NCBI RefSeq assembly: GCF_028737325.1
Contig: NZ_JAQZCH010000001.1
Coordinates: forward strand, 1,346,732 to 1,410,731
Length of the DNA stretch: 64,000 bases
Reading direction: 5' to 3'
From: Microbacterium thalli
GTDB lineage: Bacteria; Actinomycetota; Actinomycetes; Actinomycetales; Microbacteriaceae
This document shows positions 16,078-24,357 of the stretch, in pieces. The position numbers were made by a program, and so were the translations under genes. The notes under the pieces are model-generated. The model saw nothing but the letters and a program-made list of their open reading frames with translations. It had not been told where the DNA came from and did not search any database. Numbering within the stretch: position 1 is the first letter of the stretch; each line of letters opens with the position of its first letter.

Positions 16078-16083
16078 TAGAGT
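16078..16083 (+). promoter_or_regulatory. Candidate -10 box of rpsO
   Basis: TAGAGT at 16078-16083 fits TANNNT and would give a leader of about 85 bases before the rpsO ATG. A GAGAAGGAAGGGGA ribosome site precedes the start. Confidence 0.4.
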
Positions 16084-16174
16084 AGAGCGGTTGCCGTTCG
16101 ATCGGCCGCGGATAAAGAGAGCTCGCACATCAGGTGCCGGGCGCCGCGCAATGAGAAGGAAGGGGATCCCATCT

Positions 16175-16444
16175 ATGGCACTCGAAGCAGACGTCAAGAA
16201 GGCGATCATCGAAGAGTACGCGACGCACCCCGGTGACACCGGATCCCCCGAGGTGCAGGTCGCGCTCATGTCGCAGCGCATCAAGGACCTCACCGAGCAC
16301 CTCAAGATCCACAAGCACGACCACCACTCGCGCCGTGGACTCTTCCTGCTCGTCGGTCAGCGCCGTCGACTGCTCGGCTACCTCCAGGAGCTCGACATCC
16401 AGCGTTACCGCAAGCTGATCGAGCGCCTCGGTCTGCGCCGCTAA
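16175..16444 (+). CDS. rpsO: 30S ribosomal protein S15
   Basis: 89 residues, the standard length. Recognisable throughout: [58 protein letters not shown], and [12 protein letters not shown]. It binds the central domain of 16S rRNA. A strong AAGGAAGGGGA sequence precedes the ATG by about 9 bases. In most bacteria, including many actinobacteria, pnp follows rpsO directly; here the next gene is an unrelated oxygenase on the other strand after a strong terminator. Confidence 0.98.
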   Translation: MALEADVKKAIIEEYATHPGDTGSPEVQVALMSQRIKDLTEHLKIHKHDHHSRRGLFLLVGQRRRLLGYLQELDIQRYRKLIERLGLRR

Positions 16445-16482
16445 GGAGCACGACCCGCGCACAATCGCGCGAAACATTCTTG

Positions 16483-16513
16483 CGAAGGCCGTCCCAGGTG
16501 CGGGGCGGCCTTC
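16483..16513 (+). terminator. rpsO terminator
   Basis: CGAAGGCCGTCCC pairs with GGGGCGGCCTTCG (one T-G wobble) around a 5-6 base loop, within 16483-16513, followed by GCATTTCC. It ends the single-gene rpsO transcript and also faces the convergent oxygenase gene. Confidence 0.7.
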
Positions 16514-16548
16514 GGCATTTCCCCGCGACCCGGGCAGTGCGCCGCGCG

Positions 16549-17559
16549 TCAGGCGCGGGTGGCGAGCAGGTCGGCGTGCCAGCGCTCCGCGACGTCCGGG
16601 TGGGCGCGCAGGCGGGACTTCAAAGCGTTCTCGCCGTGCACAGCGTGGATCGGGTTCGACGGGTCGCGCGTGACACCGCGAGCCTGAGCGGCGAGGTCGG
16701 CCGGCAGCTCGATGAGCGGGAAGCGCGCGTCGAGCGCGGGGTTGAAGAAGAACGGCACCGAGATGCGGTCGTCGGGGTAACGGGGCGACACCACGCGGTG
16801 GTTCGTCGCGATCAGGTAGCCGTCGGTGGCGTACTCGAGCAGCTCGCCGATATTGACGACGAAGGCTCCCGGCACCGGCGGAGCGTCGACCCAGGCGCCG
16901 TCGCGCTCGACCTGCAGTCCGCCCTTGCCCGGTTCGACCCACAGCAGCGTCAGCGCTCCCGAGTCCTTGTGCGCGCCCACGCCCTGCGCCGGCGTCGGGT
17001 CGTCCTTCCCGGGGTAGCGCACGATCTTCAGCAGCGTCTGCGCCTCACCGAAGTGGTCCTCGAAGTACGACGCGCGGGCACCCAGCGCCTCCGCCCACGC
17101 GCGGAGCAGCCGCCGGGCGACCTCGGAGAGGTGGGCGACCCACGCGTCCGTGACCTCTCGCAGCTCGGGCTGCGCCTCGGGCCACAGGTTGGGGCCGATG
17201 AGGCGGGCGTAGTCGGGCGCGTCGGGATCGGTGACGGCGGCTCGCTCGGGGCCTATGTCGATCTGTTCGCGCCAGTCGACCCGCCCCTGCGTGCGCTCGC
17301 CGCCGACGCGCGTGTACCCGCGGAAGTGCGGGCTGGTGACGTTCTCGATCGCGAGCTTGTCAGCCTCGGGAAGCGCGAAGAAATCACGCGCGACACGATG
17401 CAGACGCTGCTCGAGGCCGGCGGGGATGCCGGTGCCGGTCAGGTAGAAGAAGCCGACGTCGTGCGTCGCAGCGCGCAGCTCGTCCTGGAACCGGGCCACG
17501 GCCGCCGCATCGCCGTCGAGCTGCGAGAAGTCGAGCACGGGCAGGGAGAGGTCGCTCAT
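16549..17559 (-). CDS. 2-oxoglutarate/Fe(II) oxygenase, isopenicillin N synthase-like
   Basis: 336 residues. N-terminal DIOX_N region (LPVLDFSQLDGDAAAVARFQ, HDVGFFYLTGTGIP) and the 2OG-Fe(II) jelly roll with the iron triad His197, Asp199 (GAHKDSGALTLLW) and His254 (ATNHRVVSP), plus the co-substrate Arg in DDRISVPFFFNP. The family oxidises small molecules; the substrate is not apparent and no beta-lactam genes are nearby. Its TAGCCT -10 box (17566-17571) contains the stop codon of the upstream acyltransferase, so it can be transcribed alone or with it. Confidence 0.9.
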   Translation of the reverse strand: MSDLSLPVLDFSQLDGDAAAVARFQDELRAATHDVGFFYLTGTGIPAGLEQRLHRVARDFFALPEADKLAIENVTSPHFRGYTRVGGERTQGRVDWREQIDIGPERAAVTDPDAPDYARLIGPNLWPEAQPELREVTDAWVAHLSEVARRLLRAWAEALGARASYFEDHFGEAQTLLKIVRYPGKDDPTPAQGVGAHKDSGALTLLWVEPGKGGLQVERDGAWVDAPPVPGAFVVNIGELLEYATDGYLIATNHRVVSPRYPDDRISVPFFFNPALDARFPLIELPADLAAQARGVTRDPSNPIHAVHGENALKSRLRAHPDVAERWHADLLATRA

Positions 17560-17565
17560 GCAGCG

Positions 17566-17571
17566 AGGCTA
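17566..17571 (-). promoter_or_regulatory. Leaderless-type -10 box of the oxygenase
   Basis: Minus-strand TAGCCT, 6 bases ahead of the ATG at 17559. The first three bases are the TAG stop of the acyltransferase gene. Confidence 0.45.
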
Positions 17572-18732
17572 CGAGCCGTCGGCGGCATCCGCTCGATTGT
17601 TGCGGGGGATGACTCCGCCGGGTTCGCGGGGGCGGCGCGACCCCGTCGGATCGTTGCGGTGTCCCTCGCGCGCCGCGAGTCCCCGGTCGGCGAAGATCCA
17701 TGCCGGGCGGGGCTCGACCAGGGGGCGGAACAGGCGCCGCACCGGGCGGGAGGCGAGGCCCAGCGCGATGCCGAGCGATGCCACCACGACCGCCGGCAGC
17801 CACAGCCACGTGGGCTCGGCGTCGCGCAGCACGCCGGACTCGCGGAACGGGTAGAGCACGAACGAGTGCAGCAGGTACACGTACATCGTGTACTGGCCGA
17901 GGCGGGTCCAGCCGTGCTCACCGCGGGGCACGAGGGCGAAGAACGCCGCCGTCAGCACCAGGGCGAGCAGGAGCAGCGCGACACGGATGCCGCCGGCCCA
18001 CCACTCGGTGGTTCCGGCGTCGGCGTAGCTGGCGTCGTAAGACAGCCACCTGCCGAGGTCGACCTCACGCCAGACGTCGATGAAGGCCCAGGCTGCCCAC
18101 CCGGCGACCGCGAACGTGACCACGGCGGCGGCGAGCGACCAGGCGCTGCGTCGCAGCAGGCGGAAGCGGTCGACGATGTCACGGTCGCGCAACCACCAGC
18201 CGAGGACGAAGAGCGGCAGGAAGCCGAAGGTCCGCGACAGCGACAGGGTGGAGTCGATGTTGGGCAGGTATCCCGCCACGATCGAGATCGCGAAGGCCCA
18301 CAGCAGGGGCCAGCGCAGCAGCGCGAGGTACGGCAGCACGAGGCGGAAGATGCCGAGGGCGAGCAGGAACCACAGCGTCCACGACGGCTGCGTCGGGTTG
18401 GGGTTGGCATGCCCCTCGACCACGAACTTCGTGAGGGTCCACAGGCCCTCGAAGATCGCGTAGGGCGCGACGATGTCGGTCAGGATCCGCGCCATCTGCC
18501 GCCGCGAGGGCGGGTCGGATTTGGAGAAGTAGCCCGAGATGATCGCGAACGCGGGCATGTGGAAGGCGTAGATGACGAGGTACATCGCCATCGCGATGTC
18601 GGAGTCGTACGTCAAGCGCTGCACCGCGTGGCCGAGCACGACCAGCACGATGCACGCGAACCGGGCGTTGTCCCAGAACGGGACCCGGCGCTTCGGGCGC
18701 GCTGGCGTCGTTCCGGTTGCGGGATGCGTCAT
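17569..18732 (-). CDS. Acyltransferase 3 family membrane protein
   Basis: 387 residues with about ten membrane spans. The family hallmark is the first span with a catalytic His: FWDNARFACIVLVVLGHAVQRL, followed by FHMPAFAIISGYFSK. Members O-acetylate sugars of the envelope, such as fucose or exopolysaccharide residues. The C-terminal about 50 residues are a basic cytoplasmic tail. ATG 18732 is chosen because the homology begins there; the open frame upstream runs antisense into the monooxygenase gene. A GATAGTGT box lies just upstream. The oxygenase gene follows after 9 bases. Confidence 0.85.
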   Translation of the reverse strand: MTHPATGTTPARPKRRVPFWDNARFACIVLVVLGHAVQRLTYDSDIAMAMYLVIYAFHMPAFAIISGYFSKSDPPSRRQMARILTDIVAPYAIFEGLWTLTKFVVEGHANPNPTQPSWTLWFLLALGIFRLVLPYLALLRWPLLWAFAISIVAGYLPNIDSTLSLSRTFGFLPLFVLGWWLRDRDIVDRFRLLRRSAWSLAAAVVTFAVAGWAAWAFIDVWREVDLGRWLSYDASYADAGTTEWWAGGIRVALLLLALVLTAAFFALVPRGEHGWTRLGQYTMYVYLLHSFVLYPFRESGVLRDAEPTWLWLPAVVVASLGIALGLASRPVRRLFRPLVEPRPAWIFADRGLAAREGHRNDPTGSRRPREPGGVIPRNNRADAADGS

Positions 18733-18792
18733 CGTGGATGAAACACTATCCCGCGGGAATACTCCAGGCGCCCCCACGTTCCATGGTTTATA

Positions 18793-18806
18793 TTCATTTG
18801 CATGAA
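18793..18806. promoter_or_regulatory. TTCAT-N4-ATGAA operator-like palindrome
   Basis: TTCAT (18793-18797) and ATGAA (18802-18806) flank TTGC. It sits in the most AT-rich patch of the region, next to a TATATT -10-like hexamer, between the divergent acyltransferase and monooxygenase genes. The form suits a MarR-family repressor; none is encoded nearby. Confidence 0.4.
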
Positions 18807-18840
18807 ACGGATGCCGAGGCGTCCGGGAAGGCGGATCGAC

Positions 18841-20076
18841 GTGAACACGCACACGAGCGACAACACCAGCTGGCCGGGGATGCAGTTCGGCATCTTCACC
18901 GTGAGCGACATCACGGCCGACCCCACCACCGGCCACACCCCGAGCGAGGCCGAGAAGATCCAGGCGGCGGTGACCATCGCCAAGCACGCGGAAGAGGTCG
19001 GCCTCGACGTCTACGCGATCGGCGAGCACCACAACCCGCCGTTCTGGTCGTCGTCGCCGACCACGACGCTGGCCTACATCGCGGCGCAGACCGAGCGCCT
19101 CATCCTCTCGACGGCCACGACCCTCATCACGACGAACGACCCGGTGAAGATCGCCGAGGACTACGCGATGCTGCAGCACCTCTCGGGCGGCCGCGTCGAC
19201 CTCATCATGGGCCGCGGCAACACCGGCCCCGTCTACCCGTGGTTCGGCAAGGACATCCGCCAGGGACTACCGCTCGCGATCGAGAACTACGCGCTGCTGC
19301 ACAAGCTGTGGCGTGAGGACGTCGTCGACTGGGAAGGCAAGTTCCGCACGCCCCTGCAGGGCTTCACCTCGACGCCCCGTCCGCTCGACGGCGTCGCGCC
19401 CTTCGTCTGGCACGGTTCGATCCGCACGCCCGAGATCGCCGAGCAGGCGGCCTACTACGGCGACGGGTTCTTCGCGAACAACATCTTCTGGCCGAAGGAG
19501 CACTACCAGCGCCTCATCGACCTGTACCGCCAGCGCTTCGCGCACTACGGCCACGGCACGCCCGAGCAGGCGATCGTCGGCCTCGGCGGCCAGGTGTTCA
19601 TGAGCGCCAACTCGCAGGACGCCGTGCGGCAGTTCCGCCCGTACTTCGACAACGCCCCCGTCTACGGTCACGGACCTTCGCTCGAGGATTTCAGCGAGAT
19701 GACCCCGCTCACCGTGGGCTCGCCGCAGCAGGTCATCGACCGCTACGCCGCCATGCGCGAGACGTTCGGCGATTACCAGCGTCAGCTGTTCCTCATCGAC
19801 CACGCGGGGCTGCCGCTGAAGACGGTGCTCGAACAGCTCGACATCCTCGGCGGCGAGGTCGTGCCGGTGCTGCGCAAGGAGCTCGCTCAGGGGCGCGGCC
19901 CCGAGGTGCCCGATGCCCCGACGCACGCCGCACGTGTCCGCGCCGTGTACGGCGACGGTCCTGCGCGTGAGGCGCGTCCCCGCGCCAACCGCGGCGACAA
20001 CCTCAGCGGTCCCTCGCCCTACCAGGACGCTCCGGCTCCCGCCGGCGCCGCCTTCGGTGTGGGGGCGGGACGATGA
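18841..20076 (+). CDS. Luciferase-like FMN-dependent monooxygenase, CE1758 family
   Basis: 411 residues with the bacterial luciferase-like TIM barrel: MQFGIFTVSDITADPTTG, AEEVGLDVYAIGEHHNPPFWSSSPTTTLAYIAAQT, LSGGRVDLIMGRGNTGPVYPWFG, GDGFFANNIFWPKEHYQRLI. The pairing with the next gene identifies the CE1758/CE1759 monooxygenase-reductase duo. It oxygenates an unknown substrate using reduced FMN from the partner. GTG 18841 is preferred because GGGAAGGCGG lies 8 bases upstream; ATG 18802 would add 13 residues but overlaps the operator-like palindrome. The last 60 residues are a Pro/Ala/Arg-rich tail. Confidence 0.88.
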   Translation: MNTHTSDNTSWPGMQFGIFTVSDITADPTTGHTPSEAEKIQAAVTIAKHAEEVGLDVYAIGEHHNPPFWSSSPTTTLAYIAAQTERLILSTATTLITTNDPVKIAEDYAMLQHLSGGRVDLIMGRGNTGPVYPWFGKDIRQGLPLAIENYALLHKLWREDVVDWEGKFRTPLQGFTSTPRPLDGVAPFVWHGSIRTPEIAEQAAYYGDGFFANNIFWPKEHYQRLIDLYRQRFAHYGHGTPEQAIVGLGGQVFMSANSQDAVRQFRPYFDNAPVYGHGPSLEDFSEMTPLTVGSPQQVIDRYAAMRETFGDYQRQLFLIDHAGLPLKTVLEQLDILGGEVVPVLRKELAQGRGPEVPDAPTHAARVRAVYGDGPAREARPRANRGDNLSGPSPYQDAPAPAGAAFGVGAGR

Positions 20077-20717
20077 GCGCGCGGCGCATCGCGGTCGTCT
20101 CGGCCGGTCTGTCGAACCCGTCGTCCACACGCATGCTCGCCGATCGGCTCGCCACGGCGACGATCGCCGAGCTCGCGGCATCCGACGTCACCGCGACGGC
20201 CGATGTCATCGAGCTGCGGGACCTGGCGCACGACATCACGAACAACCTGCTGACCGGCTTCGCGCCGCCCGCGCTGGAGTCGGCGATCAACTCGGTCGTC
20301 TCGGCGGATGCGTTGATCGCCGTGACGCCGATCTTCTCGACGAGCTACTCCGGGTTGTTCAAGTCGTTCATCGACGTGCTCGACCCCGACTCGCTCACCG
20401 GCAAGCCGGTGCTCATCGGGGCGAACGCGGGCACGGCACGGCATTCGCTGGCCATCGACTACGCCATCCGACCGCTGTTCGCGTACCTGCACGCGGCCCC
20501 GGTCTCGACCGGTGTGTTCGCCGCCTCGAGCGACTGGGGCAGCAAGGCCGACGACGTCGCGCCGCTGAGCGCACGCGTCGACCGCGGTGCCCGCGAGCTG
20601 GCGGCGGCGGTCATCGCCCGCGCGCCCCAGACCGGCACCGACCCGTTCGACCCGTCGACCTACCTCGGTGACGGCAAGTCGTTCGGTCACCTGCTCGGCG
20701 GTCTCGCGGGCGAGTGA
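20073..20717 (+). CDS. FMN reductase partner, CE1759 family
   Basis: 214 residues, NADPH-dependent FMN reductase (flavodoxin-like) fold: IAVVSAGLSNPSSTRMLADRL (phosphate-binding loop), SADALIAVTPIFSTSYSGLFKSFIDVL (flavin-binding motif), GKPVLIGANAGTARHSLAIDYAIRPLFAYL. It supplies reduced FMN to the monooxygenase. ATG overlaps the upstream stop by four bases (ATGA), indicating coupling and a stable 1:1 pair. Convergent with the nuclease gene, 9 bases away. Confidence 0.9.
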   Translation: MSARRIAVVSAGLSNPSSTRMLADRLATATIAELAASDVTATADVIELRDLAHDITNNLLTGFAPPALESAINSVVSADALIAVTPIFSTSYSGLFKSFIDVLDPDSLTGKPVLIGANAGTARHSLAIDYAIRPLFAYLHAAPVSTGVFAASSDWGSKADDVAPLSARVDRGARELAAAVIARAPQTGTDPFDPSTYLGDGKSFGHLLGGLAGE

Positions 20718-20726
20718 CCCGCGGTC

Positions 20727-21527
20727 TCAGGCCAGCACGACCTGCGAGAGCGACGCGAGCGGCATCCACTGCGGTGTCCGCAGCGTCGCTCTCGCCACGT
20801 CGGCGGCGACGAGCGGCCCGAGGTCGACGTCCGCGAGCGCGGCGATGTCGGCGATCGGCACCTGGAACGTTCGGAACCCCGCGAGCGGCGGGACGGCGGC
20901 GGGCAGGAGCATCGCGGTCTGATCGAGCACGAAGCCGGCAGCCGCGAGCCGCGGCGACGCGCCCGGTTCCGCCGCATCCCAGGCGGCGACCTTCCAGAAG
21001 CGTCGGGGGATGAGGATGCCGCGGTACCTCGGGTCGTCGGGGGCGAGCACCGGTGCGGAGAAGACGCTCACGCGCAGGCCGCTCGCCTCGGCGTAGGCGA
21101 GCACGTGATCCTCCAGTCCGACCCACAGCTCGGGCGACTGGTTGAAGTCGGCGGCCTGCGGTGCGGCGTTCGGGTACGCGAAGGTCGCCTCGGTGGCGGT
21201 GCGCGCCTGCTCCGCGGTACCCCAGCCGGGGTCGCGGCGGCGGACGAGGTGGCCGCGGTCGTAGTCGTTGTCGCGGTACAGCTCGTTGCCGGCCTGCTCG
21301 TCGGCGGGGACGCGGGAGTCGAGGTACCAGTCGCCCGAGCGCGCGACATCGCGCAGCGACGAGCCGTCGATGTTGACCCCCGTCGAGACGGCGAGGCGCC
21401 GCGCCGGGTCGAGCAGCACGCTGAAGTGCGGGTAGGAGAGATCCCGCAGCGGACGATCGTCGGTGGGCCGGGGAAGGGGCACCTCGCTCCGGAGGAAGTC
21501 GGGCTGGTAGCCGTCGTGCGATGTCAT
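20727..21527 (-). CDS. DNA/RNA non-specific endonuclease (NUC1/DRGH family)
   Basis: 266 residues. The catalytic DRGH motif is in ELYRDNDYDRGHLVRRRDPGW (about residue 92), followed by the Asn-containing ATFAYPNAAPQAADFNQSPELW that supplies the metal-binding Asn. N-terminal LSYPHFSVLLDPARRLAVSTGVNIDGSSL is also typical. No signal peptide is evident, so it is probably cytoplasmic or released by an unknown route, which is unusual for a non-specific nuclease. The start overlaps the DedA stop (ATGA) and GGAGGATCG lies upstream. Confidence 0.88.
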   Translation of the reverse strand: MTSHDGYQPDFLRSEVPLPRPTDDRPLRDLSYPHFSVLLDPARRLAVSTGVNIDGSSLRDVARSGDWYLDSRVPADEQAGNELYRDNDYDRGHLVRRRDPGWGTAEQARTATEATFAYPNAAPQAADFNQSPELWVGLEDHVLAYAEASGLRVSVFSAPVLAPDDPRYRGILIPRRFWKVAAWDAAEPGASPRLAAAGFVLDQTAMLLPAAVPPLAGFRTFQVPIADIAALADVDLGPLVAADVARATLRTPQWMPLASLSQVVLA

Positions 21528-22177
21528 CGATCCTCCGCGGTGGTCGGTCGGGGGGTGTCCGGGTCGGTGTCGTCCGCGCCGCGGGCGGCACGGCCTCGTG
21601 CGACGCGCGCCGACAGCACGTCGATCACGACACCGAGCGCGAGCGCGACCGCGATCGACGCCAGCACTGCCAGCAGCGGCGCGTCGGGCAGCAGCGCCCC
21701 GATCGCCGCGCCGATCACCGCCTGGTAGGACGCCCAGGCTGTGGCCGCAACCGCGGCGATGGGCAGGAACCGTCGCGCGGGCACCCGCGTGGCGCCGGCG
21801 GTCAGGTTCACCGCGAGCCGGGCGAACGGGATGAACCGCGCGGTGAAGACGACGGTTGCCGTGCCGCGGGTGAGCCGTCGCCGCGCCCAGTCGAACGCGC
21901 GCTGGACGCGGGTGTCGCGCATCCAGCGCCACCGTCCGAGGCCGACTCGACGCCCGATCGCGAAGCACAGCGCGTCGCCGCAGAAGGCCGCGAGAGCGGC
22001 GACCCCGATCACCGCCGCGAGCGGGGGAGAGCCGGTCGCGGTCGACAGCGCCCCGGCCGCCGTCACGGCGATCTCGCCGGGGACGACCACGACGACCGCG
22101 TCGGCGAGCACGAGCGCGAACATGACGACCAGCGTCCACGGGCCCTCCGAGATCGCGGTCAACAGATCGGCGGGCAC
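21524..22177 (-). CDS. DedA/SNARE-associated family membrane protein
   Basis: 217 residues with about five hydrophobic segments. VVVPGEIAVTAAGAL, GDALCFAIGRRVG and TARFIPFARLAVNLTAGATRVPARRFLPIAAVAATAWASYQAVIG are the DedA signature regions, including the FxRFIPxxR motif. The family takes part in lipid-carrier (undecaprenyl phosphate) flipping and membrane homeostasis. GTG 22177 lies 7 bases below a minus-strand TAGGCA box, so it may be leaderless. Translationally coupled to the nuclease gene. Confidence 0.88.
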   Translation of the reverse strand: MPADLLTAISEGPWTLVVMFALVLADAVVVVVPGEIAVTAAGALSTATGSPPLAAVIGVAALAAFCGDALCFAIGRRVGLGRWRWMRDTRVQRAFDWARRRLTRGTATVVFTARFIPFARLAVNLTAGATRVPARRFLPIAAVAATAWASYQAVIGAAIGALLPDAPLLAVLASIAVALALGVVIDVLSARVARGRAARGADDTDPDTPRPTTAEDR

Positions 22178-22328
22178 GACAGCATGCCTAACAGCCGGGG
22201 GTGAACGGTGCGGGAACGACGACGGTCAGGCGACCGCGAGGTGACCGGCGATCGATGACTGCGTGAACACTCCGCGTTCGGGCCGGTTCCCCGGCGCCGG
22301 GCGCCGACCGCGGGGGCACCCTGGTCGT

Positions 22329-24314
22329 GTGAGAGTCGCGGTGGTCACCGAGTCGTTCCTGCCCCACATGAACGGGGTCACCGGTTCCGTGCTCCAGGTG
22401 CTCGAGCATCTCGAGCGGCGTGGACACGAAGCCTTCGTCGTCGCCCCCGGCGCCGGCCGCGAGCACCCGCTCGCGATACCCGGCCGCTCGGTGCCGTCGC
22501 TGCCGCTGCCGCGCTACCCGGCGGTGCGCGTCGCCGCGCCTCCCGTGGCCTCGATCAGCCGCGCGCTGCGTGCGTTCCGCCCCGACGTGGTCCACCTCGC
22601 GTCGCCGTTCGTCCTCGGCTGGCAGGGGCTTCTCGCCGCTGAAGGAATGAGCGTGCCGAGCGTCGCGATCTACCAGACCGACGTCGTCGCCTACACCGAG
22701 CGCTACGGCCTGCCGCACGCGACCGCGCTCGCCGCCGCACACGTGCGTCGGCTGCACCGGCGGGCGACCCTCACCCTCGCCCCCTCCGAGGCGGCACGCG
22801 GTCAGCTCGAACGCCTCGGCGTCGATCGCGTCTCGATCTGGGGACGCGGCGTGGACGGCATCCGCTTCGCCCCGCACCGCCGCGACGAGGACTGGCGCGC
22901 GCGCGTCGTCCCCGGGACCGCCCGGGGCGAGGTCATCGTCGGATACGTCGGCCGGCTCGCGCCCGAGAAGCAGGTCGAAGACCTGGCCGTGCTCGGCTCG
23001 CTCGAGGGCGTTCGCCTGGTCATCGTCGGTGACGGCCCGGCCCGTCCCACGCTCGAGCGGCTGCTGCCGGATGCCGTGTTCCTCGGCCACCTGCAGGGCG
23101 ACGAGCTCGCCACGGCGATGGCGAGTTTCGACGTCTTCGTGCATCCCGGTGAGAGCGAGACGTTCGGCCAGACGATCCAGGAGGCGCAGGCGAGCGGGGT
23201 GCCGGTGGTCGCCACCGGGCGCGGCGGTCCGCTCGACCTGGTGCGCAACAGCATCGACGGCTGGCTGTACCGGCCCGGAGACGCCGCCGATCTGCGCGCG
23301 CGCGTCGCCGACCTCGCCGGGGATGCCGCGAAGCGCCGGGCTTTCGCGGACGCCGCCCGTTCGGCGGTCGCAGGCCGCACGTGGGAGAGCCTCGGCGACG
23401 CGCTGCTGTCGCACTACGATCGCGCCGGGGCGCTGCACGGCATCGATCGCGGCGCACGCGTGCGCGTGTGGCCGCGCCCTGACCCGGCTCCCGTGAGCAG
23501 CGCCCCGCCGCTGTGGCGCCGGTACGTCGCCCTCGGCGATTCGATCACCGAAGGGCTCTGCGACACGTCGCGGGTGCCGGATGGCGCCTACCGCGGCTGG
23601 GCCGATCGTCTGGCACAGTTGCTGGCGCTCGCCGCCCCGCGTGCCGGAGGGCAGGCGGGGGCGTTCCAGTACGCGAACCTCGCCGTGCGGAGCCGGCGCG
23701 TGCGGCACCTCGTCGACGAACAGGTGCCGGCCTGTCTGGCGCTCCGCCCCGACCTCGTCTCGGTGCTCATCGGGGCGAACGACCTCGTGCGCGGCCGGGT
23801 GGACGTGGCGGCGGTCGCGGACGAGGTCGAGATCGCCGTCCGGCGCCTGCGCGACTCCGGCGCCGATGTGCTGCTGGGCACCGTCTTCCTTCCCGATCGT
23901 GCGGCGGCGGGCGTGCTCGCGCGCCGGTTCGCCTCCTTCAACGCGCGGCTGCGCACGATCGCCGCGGCGACCGGGGCGATCCTGCTCGACCTCGAGGCGG
24001 TTCCCGAGCTCGGCCGCGTCGAGCTGTGGGCCGACGACAGAGTCCACCTGCGCTCGCGCGGACACCGACTCGTCGCGTACCGTGCGGCCGAAGCGCTCGG
24101 CGTCCCCGATGCCGAGGCGCTCGCCGACCTCGACGAGGCGCTGCACCTCGACGAAGACCTGCCCGTCGCGGGAACCTGGCTGCGGCGGGACGTCCTGCCC
24201 TGGATGTGGCGTCGGCTGCGCGGACGCACCGCCGGCGACGGCATCGCGGCGAAGCAGCCGTTCTACCTGCGGATCGGCCCGTCCGACCGGCGACGGTCGT
24301 CGCTGTCGCAGTGA
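22329..24314 (+). CDS. Fusion protein: GT4 glycosyltransferase + SGNH/GDSL hydrolase
   Basis: 661 residues. Residues 1-375 are a GT-B glycosyltransferase of family 4, similar to the MgtA/PimB mannosyltransferases: RVAVVTESFLPHMNGVTGSVL, VGYVGRLAPEKQVEDLAVL, HPGESETFGQTIQEAQASGVPVVATGRGG (nucleotide-sugar site). After a short Pro-rich linker (about 383-395), residues 398-640 are an SGNH hydrolase with Ser405 (LGDSITEG), an Asn in LIGANDLVRG, and Asp570/His573 (DDRVHL). The frame is continuous, with no stop between the halves. GTG 22329 is where GT4 homologues begin. It probably glycosylates a lipid or polymer and removes an acyl group from the same or a linked product; this is inferred. Confidence 0.88.
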   Translation: MRVAVVTESFLPHMNGVTGSVLQVLEHLERRGHEAFVVAPGAGREHPLAIPGRSVPSLPLPRYPAVRVAAPPVASISRALRAFRPDVVHLASPFVLGWQGLLAAEGMSVPSVAIYQTDVVAYTERYGLPHATALAAAHVRRLHRRATLTLAPSEAARGQLERLGVDRVSIWGRGVDGIRFAPHRRDEDWRARVVPGTARGEVIVGYVGRLAPEKQVEDLAVLGSLEGVRLVIVGDGPARPTLERLLPDAVFLGHLQGDELATAMASFDVFVHPGESETFGQTIQEAQASGVPVVATGRGGPLDLVRNSIDGWLYRPGDAADLRARVADLAGDAAKRRAFADAARSAVAGRTWESLGDALLSHYDRAGALHGIDRGARVRVWPRPDPAPVSSAPPLWRRYVALGDSITEGLCDTSRVPDGAYRGWADRLAQLLALAAPRAGGQAGAFQYANLAVRSRRVRHLVDEQVPACLALRPDLVSVLIGANDLVRGRVDVAAVADEVEIAVRRLRDSGADVLLGTVFLPDRAAAGVLARRFASFNARLRTIAAATGAILLDLEAVPELGRVELWADDRVHLRSRGHRLVAYRAAEALGVPDAEALADLDEALHLDEDLPVAGTWLRRDVLPWMWRRLRGRTAGDGIAAKQPFYLRIGPSDRRRSSLSQ

Positions 24315-24357
24315 CCGCGGCGGTGCGCTACGGCAGGGGGCGCGTGGGGCGCCGGGC

